Origin: JBCCSZ01 sp039199225
GTDB lineage: Bacteria > Bacteroidota > Bacteroidia > Chitinophagales > Saprospiraceae
Assembly (NCBI GenBank): GCA_039199225.1
Contig: JBCCSZ010000042.1
Location: forward strand, 1 to 34,114
Reading direction: 5' to 3'
DNA: 34,114 nt
A program made the translations under genes and the position numbers. Under the pieces are notes generated by a model. That model was given only the letters and a program-made list of their open reading frames with translations, was not told the DNA's origin and made no database searches. Positions 1 to 8,211 of the stretch are shown one piece after another (position 1 is the first letter of the stretch; the number at the start of each line of letters is the position of its first letter).

Positions 1-1878
1 GTGTATGAAGGGGCGATTGCCTGCTGGCGAGGAGAAAAAGCCAGTACTTGGCTGGATCAATTGCTTCGGACCGCTCACCACTTCGATTTCCCTGTCCACC
101 GGGCCGTAGAGGACTTGAGCAAGGCAGAACGAAAGCTACTTTGGACTGGCAATGAATACTTTGAAGGGATTGACGACTATTTTGAAAGATTGCGGGAAAA
201 GACCTATAAAATACAGAATCGGGTGATGCTGGCCCGCTATCGCGGGAAAACCACCTGCCCAACTTGTGAAGGCAGCCGCCTGCGAAAAGAAGCTACCTAT
301 GTAAAGATTGGTGGCAAAAATATCACTGAGTTGGTTGATATTCCCATTGGTGAACTACTGGATTTCTTCAATAAACTCAAGTTGAGTGCTTACGATCAAA
401 AAATCGCTAAGCGCCTCCAACTGGAGATTACCAGCCGCCTGGATTTTATGATGAAAGTTGGCCTGGGCTATCTGACGCTAAGCCGCCTATCAGCCACCTT
501 AAGTGGGGGCGAAACCCAGCGAATCAACTTGACCCGCACGCTCGGCAGTAACCTGACCAGCTCGATGTACATCCTGGATGAACCCAGCGTGGGCCTCCAT
601 CCAAGAGATACCAACCGCCTGGTCAGCGTCTTGAAGTCCTTGCGGGACCTTGGAAATACAGTGATTGTAGTAGAACACGAGGAAGACATCATCAAAAATG
701 CCGACTACCTCATCGACATGGGTCCGCAGGCTGGTATTTTTGGAGGAGAGGTTGTTTTTGCTGGCCCCTACGAAGACATTCACCGGCAAGCCAAACACAG
801 CCTAACGGCTGCTTACATGAGCGACCAGATGCAGATTCCACTGCCGGATATACGCCGAAAGTCTGTCGACCATATCATACTGAAAGGGGCGCGGCAACAC
901 AATTTGAAAAACATCGACATCCAAATTCCGCTAAACGCCATGACAGTTGTTAGCGGGGTATCGGGTTCTGGGAAGACCACCTTGGTCAAGCAAATCCTCT
1001 ACCCTGCGCTGAAGCGCCAAATGGGAGAACCACATCCAAGCTCTCCTGGCACCCACGACAGCCTTGAAGGCGACTTGCACCGGATCAGTCAGGTGGAAAT
1101 GGTCAATCAAAACCCCATTGGCAAATCCTCCCGATCCAATCCAGTGACCTATGTCAAAGCATACGACACCATTCGAAATTTGATGGCCAGCCAGCAGCTC
1201 TCGCGGATTCGCGGCTACAAGCCTAAGCATTTTTCTTTCAATGTTGAAGGAGGCCGCTGTGAAACTTGTAAGGGAGAAGGCGAGCAGGTCATAGAGATGC
1301 AATTTCTGGCAGATGTCCGGTTGGTATGCGAAGATTGCAAGGGGCAGCGCTTCAAGAAGGAAATTCTGGAAGTCCGTTACAAAGACAAAAATATTTTTGA
1401 AATACTAAACTTGAGCATCGAAGAGGCCCTGGAATTCTTCGAAGACGCCAAAGATGTCGTCAAAAAGATCAAGCCACTATACGATGTGGGGCTGGGCTAC
1501 ATCAAGCTGGGGCAATCTTCCAGCACGCTGTCGGGTGGTGAAGCTCAACGGGTTAAACTGGCCTCTTTCCTAGGCAAAGAACGCTCCAACGAGACCATCT
1601 TATTCATCTTTGATGAACCCACCACTGGCCTGCATTTTCACGATATTCGCAAATTATTGGATGCTTTCAATGCATTGGTTGAAAAAGGCCATACGGTACT
1701 GGTAGTCGAACACAATATGGAAATCATCAAATCAGCCGATTGGGTGATTGATCTCGGTCCTGGCGGTGGCAAGGAAGGAGGCGAATTAATGTTCCAAGGA
1801 ACGCCTGAAGGACTGGCTAAAGTTCGGAAGTCGCATACCGGTAAATATCTGAAGGAAAAATTACGTAAGAAAAAATAA
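1..1878 (+). CDS. uvrA: Excinuclease ABC subunit A (UvrA), 3' part
   Basis: DNA-damage recognition ATPase of nucleotide excision repair, acting with UvrB and UvrC in the cytoplasm. The visible 625 residues are the C-terminal two thirds; a full protein is about 940 residues, so the window starts inside the gene and the first GTG is not a start. The first ABC half shows a CPTC pair (C86, C89), signature LSGGETQR (167-174) and the Walker B stretch ILDEPSVGLH. The second half has Walker A GVSGSGKTT (about 319-327), the zinc-finger cysteines C420/C423 and C443/C446, signature LSGGEAQR (510-517) and Walker B D538-E539 in FDEPTTGLH. The segment VTYVKAYDTIRNL and the ARYRGKTTCPTC context match the UvrA variant common in Bacteroidota. 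All motifs look intact. The gene ends in a lysine-rich tail and converges on the peroxidase gene. Confidence 0.97.
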   Translation: MYEGAIACWRGEKASTWLDQLLRTAHHFDFPVHRAVEDLSKAERKLLWTGNEYFEGIDDYFERLREKTYKIQNRVMLARYRGKTTCPTCEGSRLRKEATYVKIGGKNITELVDIPIGELLDFFNKLKLSAYDQKIAKRLQLEITSRLDFMMKVGLGYLTLSRLSATLSGGETQRINLTRTLGSNLTSSMYILDEPSVGLHPRDTNRLVSVLKSLRDLGNTVIVVEHEEDIIKNADYLIDMGPQAGIFGGEVVFAGPYEDIHRQAKHSLTAAYMSDQMQIPLPDIRRKSVDHIILKGARQHNLKNIDIQIPLNAMTVVSGVSGSGKTTLVKQILYPALKRQMGEPHPSSPGTHDSLEGDLHRISQVEMVNQNPIGKSSRSNPVTYVKAYDTIRNLMASQQLSRIRGYKPKHFSFNVEGGRCETCKGEGEQVIEMQFLADVRLVCEDCKGQRFKKEILEVRYKDKNIFEILNLSIEEALEFFEDAKDVVKKIKPLYDVGLGYIKLGQSSSTLSGGEAQRVKLASFLGKERSNETILFIFDEPTTGLHFHDIRKLLDAFNALVEKGHTVLVVEHNMEIIKSADWVIDLGPGGGKEGGELMFQGTPEGLAKVRKSHTGKYLKEKLRKKK

Positions 1879-1979
1879 ACCGCCATTCCTCCCTGCGTCG
1901 CGTACTTGAGATCGTCCGTTACGCGGGGAAGGTAATTTTCTTTTACACAAGGACCATTCAATAGAAGCGGAACAACAAA

Positions 1980-2010
1980 AAAGCGTAGTTACCAATGGTA
2001 ACCACGCTTT
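1980..2010. terminator. Bidirectional hairpin terminator between uvrA and the peroxidase gene
   Basis: AAAGCGTAGTTACC (1980-1993) pairs with GGTAACCACGCTTT (1997-2010) around an AAT loop, with one A-C mismatch in 14 positions. An A-rich run lies on the left and a short T run on the right, so it could stop transcription from both converging genes. Confidence 0.8.
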
Positions 2011-2011
2011 C

Positions 2012-2030
2012 TTGTAAGCTTAGCTTACAA
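2012..2030. terminator. Second small hairpin next to the terminator
   Basis: TTGTAAGC (2012-2019), loop TTA, GCTTACAA (2023-2030): a perfect 8-bp stem directly after the first hairpin and 21 bases from the peroxidase stop codon. It may act as part of a double terminator; there is no long T run. Confidence 0.4.
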
Positions 2031-2051
2031 TATATCAGTTTTGCTAATTGC

Positions 2052-3248
2052 TTATTTGAAAGGATTAGAGAACTTAGAATCCGTTGTGAATTTATTATCC
2101 GTCAACGTCTTCAAGAAGTCAACAAGCGCCGTCTTTTCTTCAGCAGTAAAATTGAAGTGCTTTGGTGATCCATCACTATTTTGTAACAGCGGGTGTAGAT
2201 TTTTATGGTTCTTGATACCACTGCTGTAGTGTTCGATAACCTCCTCTAATGTCTCAAAGCGACCATCGTGCATATATGGACCTGTTAAGGCAACGTTTCT
2301 TAGGATAGGCGTTTTGAAAACACCTTCATAACGCTCGCCACCCAATCCACTTGGATGATCTGTCAAGCCACCAATACCTTTATCCGCGTAAGTCTCATCC
2401 AGGCCATTACTAGCCTCAGAGGTACTGGAAAGTGTGAAAGTTTGACCGTGGCAAGAAGAGCAATTGCTCATAAACAGCTGCTTACCCTTATTTTCAGAAG
2501 AGGTAAAGAGACCAAGGTTTTTATTTGGATTGAAAGTCTGGAAGTTGTCTCCCTTATATCCTTCGTCAAATTTGGAACCATGAGAAGAGAAAGAAAGAAC
2601 AAACTCTTCGATACACTCTAAGATGCGCTCTTTGGTGATATCCACCTTGGAAGCACCATTGTTAGATTCCAACCAGTAAGCCTTCTTGAAAAGAACTTCG
2701 TAGTAGTCAGAATCCGCCAGCTTTTCTGGAAGGTCGTCGATGTGCATACCCATTTCAATAGCATCCTCGATGGTCTGCGTACTTTGAGCAGTAACCGTTC
2801 TGGCACGGCTATCCCAGAAAAGCGTCGGACGGGTGATATCGTAATACTGTCGGGTGGAAGCAGTAGAACCAATGGCGTAAGAGTTTCTTAAAGTCGATTT
2901 TCCGTCAAATCCCTTACTAAATGCAACAGGGTCGGCAAATGCTCTGGCCTGATCGTGACAAGAGGCACAAGAGACCGTATTCTTGGCAGATAGCTTTGTG
3001 TCATAAAACAACACACGTCCAAGGGTCGCTTTTGCACGATTGATGCGAAATCCGGTACCGGCAACATAGGTGGGCAGCGTAACATTGTAATCGTCTGGCT
3101 CTGTGAGCGGAATATTCAGACTAGCGTTCAATACCTCTTTTTCGCTGTCTGAATAGTACGAAGTCTCACGAGTGACTTCATCTTTGACACAAGAGGACAC
3201 CATAAGAGCCACCAATGCAAAGAATGAGAGGAATGAAATTCTTTTCAT
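2052..3248 (-). CDS. Di-haem cytochrome c peroxidase (CCP/MauG family) lipoprotein
   Basis: Predicted periplasm-facing lipoprotein that would reduce hydrogen peroxide, or carry out MauG-like oxidations, with electrons from a c-type cytochrome. The 398-residue protein opens with MKRISFLSFFALVALMVSSC, a lipobox ending at C20. Two CxxCH haem c motifs are seen: CASCH (C94, C97, H98) and CSSCH (C263, C266, H267). The segments LGRVLFYDTKLS, DQARAFAD and LRNVALTGPYMHDGRF are typical of bacterial CCPs, and length and motif spacing fit the family. ATG at 3248 is chosen because it gives a clean signal peptide. No cytochrome maturation or partner gene is adjacent. A 283-base gap with a terminator separates it from the lipoprotein gene upstream, so it is probably transcribed alone. 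Peroxidase versus another MauG-like activity cannot be decided from sequence. Confidence 0.92.
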   Translation of the reverse strand: MKRISFLSFFALVALMVSSCVKDEVTRETSYYSDSEKEVLNASLNIPLTEPDDYNVTLPTYVAGTGFRINRAKATLGRVLFYDTKLSAKNTVSCASCHDQARAFADPVAFSKGFDGKSTLRNSYAIGSTASTRQYYDITRPTLFWDSRARTVTAQSTQTIEDAIEMGMHIDDLPEKLADSDYYEVLFKKAYWLESNNGASKVDITKERILECIEEFVLSFSSHGSKFDEGYKGDNFQTFNPNKNLGLFTSSENKGKQLFMSNCSSCHGQTFTLSSTSEASNGLDETYADKGIGGLTDHPSGLGGERYEGVFKTPILRNVALTGPYMHDGRFETLEEVIEHYSSGIKNHKNLHPLLQNSDGSPKHFNFTAEEKTALVDFLKTLTDNKFTTDSKFSNPFK

Positions 3249-3413
3249 AGCAAAGACTGATTTTTAAATATGAAATAAAGCTGCTCGGATTTCAAAGACG
3301 GGCATTCTAGTTTTCGAATAGCCTACAAATTATGACTATAAAATTACATAATAACTGGATTTATTTCAAACTTTAACAGTTTTTAACTAAATCCTTGATA
3401 ATAAAAACACCAA

Positions 3414-3442
3414 TACCGGGACTTTGTTTCAAAATCCCGGTA
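3414..3442 (-). terminator. Terminator downstream of the lipocalin-like lipoprotein gene
   Basis: TACCGGGA (3414-3421) pairs perfectly with TCCCGGTA (3435-3442). The inner TTT/AAA bases can pair further after one mismatch. Read on the minus strand, the hairpin is followed by a T-rich stretch (GGTGTTTTTATTAT), as expected for a rho-independent stop of the gene ending at 3532. Confidence 0.65.
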
Positions 3443-3531
3443 CACATCAATTTATTTGAGATATAATTACTTCTAATTGGTTAGCAGTAGGGCTAGCTAA
3501 ATCAGACACAAACTCATCAGCATTCAGCGGC

Positions 3532-3984
3532 TTATCTACTCTTGTAGGTGGACGTAAATGTACTACCGCTTTCCATAAAAGTAATCCGAAGTTCTGTCTG
3601 TGTCATATCGATAATCGTTGCATCCATCAGCAGCAAGCTGCCATCTGTCACCTTCAAAGAGGTTCCTGTTTCATCCAACTGCCAGTTGCCCTTGGTGATG
3701 ACATCCGGGTCATCGGCATTACACTTGGTAAAGCCTTCCTTGTGCTGCCAGCTTCCATCCTGGCTGTAAAAAGTCAAATCGTCCTTATCACATTCTGCCA
3801 TAAACCCAAAAATATTGGTTTCCGGGTTGCCATCCTGATCCGTATCTGCCAAGAAAGCAGTTTGTTGCCAGTCCTTATTAATCAACATCTCTGTCCGACT
3901 TTCCAACTGACTTTTTTCCTTAGAACAGGATAGGGCAAGGGTCATTACCGCCAACATGGCCAAGCAAAGCTGAATTCTTTTCAT
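3532..3984 (-). CDS. Small lipocalin-like lipoprotein
   Basis: Predicted 150-residue lipoprotein of unknown function. I choose the ATG at 3984 rather than the in-frame ATG at 4005, because MKRIQLCLAMLAVMTLALSC is then a proper lipoprotein signal with the acylated cysteine at C20. The mature part follows the pattern of Bacteroidota lipocalin-like domains: a W in 'NKDWQQTAF', an acidic Asp/Asn-rich loop (DTDQDGNPET), a later 'GNWQLDETGTSLKV' strand pair, and 'TELRITFMES'. These are probably strands of a small beta barrel that could bind a hydrophobic ligand. It lies 114 bases downstream of the lipase gene on the same strand and may be transcribed with it. The domain assignment is by pattern only. 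Confidence 0.75.
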   Translation of the reverse strand: MKRIQLCLAMLAVMTLALSCSKEKSQLESRTEMLINKDWQQTAFLADTDQDGNPETNIFGFMAECDKDDLTFYSQDGSWQHKEGFTKCNADDPDVITKGNWQLDETGTSLKVTDGSLLLMDATIIDMTQTELRITFMESGSTFTSTYKSR

Positions 3985-4098
3985 GTCTCGACTTTTAGTA
4001 TTCAATGAATAAGAGGTCTATCACTTATGAGGTAAGCAACTACACATCCAAGGTGCCAAGGATTGTGCCAGAAGGTGTATCTGACACGCAATCTACGG

Positions 4099-6363
4099 TT
4101 ACTGACGCACCCGAACTGCATTTCTGTCCATAGCTTCCAAAAGCCGCTCTAAACTTTGTTGATTTTCTGGTGAGTAAAAAGATTGAAGAATATCTGCCTT
4201 TTCTCTTTGGGTTAGGTGAAAGGTCATAGAGGCACTTTCGTTGTTTTCGCCTGCGTGGTAGATGAACCGAATGAGATCGAAATGATCTTCGCCCAGCAAG
4301 TCGTAGATCAAGCCCAAGCTGTTGTCATGCTCATAATCTTGTAAGGCCATGATCTTTCCGGCAATGCCCAGTGGATTGAGCAGGGTCTCAATCATTCCCT
4401 GATTGTCATTGGGATCGATTTCTTTGAACTTGTCTTGGCTACTGACCTGCACCAGCACCACCCCACTGGTATTTTCCAGTATCCAATCTTTAAAAACATG
4501 GATAAAGCGAGTAGCAGAGGCAATGCCGTAATTATCCAGAAAACCAGCGTCCATGACTTCCATTTCCGGGTGGCTGGGCAGATAGACATTCGGCAGCACA
4601 TACGGATAGGTCGCATTCATCCGCAGCGCTGTTGTAAATAAAAGGTTGTATGGTTGCTGATCGCGGAACAAATGGCCATAATCAATCGCATCGATCTCCA
4701 AAGCATATTGATTCTCCAAGCCGATGGGCGCAATAGCCATATAAGTAACGCCTTGTGGAGAAATGATGAGCCGACGACCATCGTTCACAATCGAAGGAGT
4801 AATAAACATCATGGGAATCAATGCTTCCTGCTCATCCTTGCGATAGTCGCCGATGGATTGATGAAAGATGTTCCCGATGTTGTCATTCAACTGAGTCTCG
4901 AAAATGTAGCCCCGATCTTTGCGATACCGAAACCCCTGCGTTTCAAATTCCAACCAAGGCATAAACAGATCGTTGGCAACAATGGTAAAGGCAATGGAAT
5001 TTAGTAGGTCCTTAGAAATCTGATCAATGTATTTTTTATCGTACAAATTGACTCCTTCTCCCATCTGCTGCTGACGATATAATTCCCTCAGATAAGCGGT
5101 CCCAATCATTCCGCCCGATGCACCCGTAATCAAAGTCGTATTGGGAAACAATCCTCCATCCATGATACTGTCGCATCGACTCAAGACTTGCATCGACCAA
5201 ACAGCCGCCTTCATCCCACCCCCACTGACACAAAAGATGGACATTTTGGGCTTGTGGTCTCCAATGGCCCGCCGCTTTTGCAACCAACGATCCAAAATGG
5301 CGATGGTGCGTTCCTTGTCTTTTTCAATCAACTCAGGCTCAAGCATCGTCTCCAAGCGAGCGTAATTATACTCCGCATATTCCCCTGTGTAATCCATCCC
5401 ATAAGCCAGGTTCTTATGGTTGAAGATGTCGTAGCTCGTCAGGAAATTAATGCCAAAGAGGATCAAAACGAAAACAGTTATCCGCCAACGGTCAAACCAA
5501 TAGGTAATCGCACCTGTAATTGCAACGAAGACACTACCAAGAATAAAAACACTGGCACCAGCCGGAATCCGGAAATAGGGATTGTCGATCAACAGACCAA
5601 ATACAATCAGTAAAATCAACCCAAACAATTGGACGATCAAGGCATTCACATGGTTTTGTCGAAACACATTGAGCAATACCTTTAGATCGTAGTGTGCAAC
5701 GCTGCGAACCAGTCGAGGTCTTAGCGACTCGTTTAGGTAGGTGTCTACGCGCCAACCGGGTTTCCCAGTTCTCAAGCTCTTGATGCGGGTGCTGCGACGG
5801 CCCGTCTTCTTCGTGTTAACTTTCTCTTCTGCTTTGCTCTGCTCTAGGGCCAAACTGGAAATATCCTTATTGGTATAGGTGAAATAAACAGCAGCCAATG
5901 CGACCAATACACCAAGGCCAAACAAGAAGCCTACTATGTTTTTGAATATCAGCCAACCTCCCCAAAATTCGTGGTAAGACTGAAAGTATATGGAATGGCT
6001 GAGGTATAAACCGACAAACACCAAAGGAACAATCAAGTTGTTGAGGCAGAATTTGGTAAAGGGGCGGGCCAGCGAAGCCAGGAACGGAAAATGGTAGGCA
6101 TCCAACAGATAGGTCGTCAGATTCCAGGTCATAAAGAAGCCCCCAAAGGCCAAACCGAGAAAGAAATAACTGAGAAAGCTGACATAGCCTAAATATTCAG
6201 GCGTTACAAAAAGGTATTTGATGCCAAACATGCCTCCTAAACGGCCAGTCATCAACAAGGCCAGAACGATCCAGGTTAGAATCAGCAATAGATTGTTGCG
6301 GAAGTGCAATATCAGCAACTGAACAGGAAATGAATAGAATATGTCAGTCAGCCATTTTTTCAT
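4099..6363 (-). CDS. Membrane-anchored patatin-like phospholipase
   Basis: Predicted serine lipid acyl hydrolase anchored in the inner membrane. The N-terminal half, to about residue 320, holds several hydrophobic segments (e.g. NLLLILTWIVLALLM, SFLSYFFLGLAFGG, IVGFLFGLGVLVALAAVYF, a cluster near 245-310). A basic linker rich in Lys/Arg lies near 180-200. The C-terminal half is patatin-like: oxyanion motif CVSGGGMKAAVW, nucleophile elbow G-A-S-G-G with S416, and the dyad aspartate in MDAGFLDNYG (D605). It would cleave acyl chains from membrane phospholipids. The ATG at 6363 is preferred over an in-frame TTG at 6375; it overlaps the end of the upstream CNNM gene by 20 bases, which implies translational coupling. 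Patatin domains usually lack such a large membrane part. Substrate is not predictable. Confidence 0.88.
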   Translation of the reverse strand: MKKWLTDIFYSFPVQLLILHFRNNLLLILTWIVLALLMTGRLGGMFGIKYLFVTPEYLGYVSFLSYFFLGLAFGGFFMTWNLTTYLLDAYHFPFLASLARPFTKFCLNNLIVPLVFVGLYLSHSIYFQSYHEFWGGWLIFKNIVGFLFGLGVLVALAAVYFTYTNKDISSLALEQSKAEEKVNTKKTGRRSTRIKSLRTGKPGWRVDTYLNESLRPRLVRSVAHYDLKVLLNVFRQNHVNALIVQLFGLILLIVFGLLIDNPYFRIPAGASVFILGSVFVAITGAITYWFDRWRITVFVLILFGINFLTSYDIFNHKNLAYGMDYTGEYAEYNYARLETMLEPELIEKDKERTIAILDRWLQKRRAIGDHKPKMSIFCVSGGGMKAAVWSMQVLSRCDSIMDGGLFPNTTLITGASGGMIGTAYLRELYRQQQMGEGVNLYDKKYIDQISKDLLNSIAFTIVANDLFMPWLEFETQGFRYRKDRGYIFETQLNDNIGNIFHQSIGDYRKDEQEALIPMMFITPSIVNDGRRLIISPQGVTYMAIAPIGLENQYALEIDAIDYGHLFRDQQPYNLLFTTALRMNATYPYVLPNVYLPSHPEMEVMDAGFLDNYGIASATRFIHVFKDWILENTSGVVLVQVSSQDKFKEIDPNDNQGMIETLLNPLGIAGKIMALQDYEHDNSLGLIYDLLGEDHFDLIRFIYHAGENNESASMTFHLTQREKADILQSFYSPENQQSLERLLEAMDRNAVRVRQ

Positions 6364-7612
6364 CCGTTTCCGCAAGCTTTATAACCCGAACCGTCTCGAT
6401 TTTTGTGTCGCTCACCAATTCCAATACAAATTTGTAGCCATCCAGCACAATTTCTGCGCCCTGCTCGGGAATTCTGGCCGTTGTCATCACTAAATAGCCC
6501 GATAGAGTGGAATATTCTCCCTCTGGAAAAGACAATTCTTCGTATTTCTCATTCAGGTAATCGATCTCCAATCGGCCAGAAAAGATGAATTCATCCTCTG
6601 ATAGCTTCGTTTCTACATACTCCTCTTGATCGTATTCATCTTCGATTTCTCCAAATATCTCCTCTAGGATGTCCTCCAACGTAATGATCCCTGCCGTTCC
6701 ACCGTATTCATCCACTACACAAGCAATATTGATGCTGTCCCGAATAAAAATGTTCATTAAATCGCGGACACGCATCGCTTCCGGCACAAAGGGAATGTCC
6801 AAGATGGCTTTCTCGATCGTCTCCGGTTCGTTGAGCATATTGAGGTGGTGAACATATCCCAAAATATCGTCTACATCGTCGCGGGTAATAATGATTCGGG
6901 ACATCTTAGTGTCTCGAAATAACTGCTTCAGGTCTTCTATGCTTGCACTGACATCAATGTGGTTGATTTCTGTTCGAGGCACCATACACTCCTTGACCCT
7001 AGTGTTGCGCAGGTGCAAGGCTCTTTCAAAAAGCTCGGTGTCAATCTCGTCTTCCGACTCCATCCGGGTATCTTTGATAAAATTCTCCAGATCGAGCCGA
7101 GTAATGACGTTTTCCGTTTGCTCCACTGGCGTTTTGAAAATCACCCGCAATAGCCAATTGGACAGTCGGGTCATCAGCCAAGCCGGCACGAACAATAGAA
7201 ACTCCAGGAATCGCAAAGGGATGGCCAGAAAATAGAGGATTTCATTGGCATAAAGCCGAAAAAGGGTCTTGGGCAGAAATTCTCCAAAAATGAGAATGAT
7301 GATGGTCGCAACGACTGTTTGCAGAAACAATTCCAAGATGTCGTTGTCGATACCCAGCGATTGAAAGAACACATCACCCAGCAACTTTGCCAAAAGAGAA
7401 GTAAAAATGACCAGTGCGATGTTGTTGCCAACCAACATGGTCCCCAGGAAGTCTGCAGGCTTTTCAAAAAAGCGCGCGAGAATCGTCCCCTGTCGGGAGC
7501 CTTTCTGCTTTGACAATTCCACCCGGAGCTTACTCGCTGAAATAAACGCTATTTCGGAGCCTGAGAATAAGGCAGATAACAATAGGAAAATGATGATCGA
7601 AACTACGAGCAT
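6344..7612 (-). CDS. CNNM/CBS-domain membrane protein (CorC/HlyC, GldE-like)
   Basis: Inner-membrane protein of the CNNM family, thought to take part in divalent-cation (Mg/Co) transport; a relative, GldE, is linked to gliding in Flavobacterium. The order is a CNNM (DUF21) membrane domain with four hydrophobic segments over residues 1-165, including the family motif LFSGSEIAFISAS; a CBS pair (about 195-325, with 'RVKECMVPRTEINHID' and 'IACVVDEYGGTAGIITLEDILEEIFGEI'); and a C-terminal CorC_HlyC domain (about 340-420). The ATG at 7612 is preferred to the TTG at 7627. The gene lies 29 bases after lptC, an order seen in other Bacteroidota. It is not next to gldD, so I do not call it gldE. Function in cation transport is family inference. 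Confidence 0.92.
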   Translation of the reverse strand: MLVVSIIIFLLLSALFSGSEIAFISASKLRVELSKQKGSRQGTILARFFEKPADFLGTMLVGNNIALVIFTSLLAKLLGDVFFQSLGIDNDILELFLQTVVATIIILIFGEFLPKTLFRLYANEILYFLAIPLRFLEFLLFVPAWLMTRLSNWLLRVIFKTPVEQTENVITRLDLENFIKDTRMESEDEIDTELFERALHLRNTRVKECMVPRTEINHIDVSASIEDLKQLFRDTKMSRIIITRDDVDDILGYVHHLNMLNEPETIEKAILDIPFVPEAMRVRDLMNIFIRDSINIACVVDEYGGTAGIITLEDILEEIFGEIEDEYDQEEYVETKLSEDEFIFSGRLEIDYLNEKYEELSFPEGEYSTLSGYLVMTTARIPEQGAEIVLDGYKFVLELVSDTKIETVRVIKLAETDEKMAD

Positions 7613-7641
7613 ATTCGAAGATACCAATTTAATTCAAGTTA

Positions 7642-8205
7642 CTATTCTTCCTGCACCTTATCCACTTTGATGCGACCTTTAACCGCCTCTATTTTTGAAG
7701 ATGTGAAATCCTGGTCTGCCGTAAAACCATAACCAAAAATGATTTCGTCTGGCCGGGTGATCTTGACAAATTTCTTGGTACTCACCTGGCGGGAGCGTTC
7801 ATCCCAGGTCAACTCCTCACTTTCCAAACGCTCGTCGCGCTGGTTCTGCCACACCACACTGTCCCGGACATTCACCTGCTGCAGATCGTCAAAACGAATG
7901 GCATACTTAGAGGTCAGATAACCCTCTGTTTGGCCCGAATTGCTGTAAAAATCAACTCGGACACCTTCCGGAAACTCAGCCCGCGGATTGTTGTTGTCCA
8001 AATAGCGGTACATCAACGGCGCCTTTACCCGGACCCGCACAATAGCCGAATCCGAATAGAGCAACTCCACATCGTAGGCCACTTCTCGCCCTGTTGCACC
8101 CTGCTCGATTACCTTTTGCACCTCTGCCAGGTCGTTTTCACAAGCTGGGAACACAAACAATATTACAGCTAGGAAAAATCCAGGAACAATTCTTATCCGA
8201 TTCAA
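7642..8205 (-). CDS. lptC: LPS export protein LptC (lipoprotein form)
   Basis: Bitopic or lipid-anchored component of the Lpt bridge that passes lipopolysaccharide from the LptBFG ABC transporter to LptA. The 187-residue protein has a short N-terminal hydrophobic stretch ending in FVFPAC (C22). A beta-rich LptC domain follows (YDVELLYSDSAIVRVRVKAPLMYRY, FPEGVRVDFY, LTSKYAIRFDDLQQVNVRDSVVWQN, RQVSTKKFVKITRPDEIIFGYGF), repeating the usual DSV/W and FV-I-TPDEI-GxGF signatures. The start is TTG: an in-frame TAG, the stop of the preceding gene, lies three codons upstream, and no ATG or GTG occurs before the signal sequence. It is the second gene of the envelope operon. The length is normal for Bacteroidota LptC. 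Confidence 0.88.
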   Translation of the reverse strand: MNRIRIVPGFFLAVILFVFPACENDLAEVQKVIEQGATGREVAYDVELLYSDSAIVRVRVKAPLMYRYLDNNNPRAEFPEGVRVDFYSNSGQTEGYLTSKYAIRFDDLQQVNVRDSVVWQNQRDERLESEELTWDERSRQVSTKKFVKITRPDEIIFGYGFTADQDFTSSKIEAVKGRIKVDKVQEE

Positions 8206-8211
8206 ATTTCT

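Noticed and set aside
6344..7612. Calling the CNNM protein GldE
   Set aside because: gldE normally sits next to gldD; here the neighbours are lptC and a patatin gene, so only the wider family is supported.
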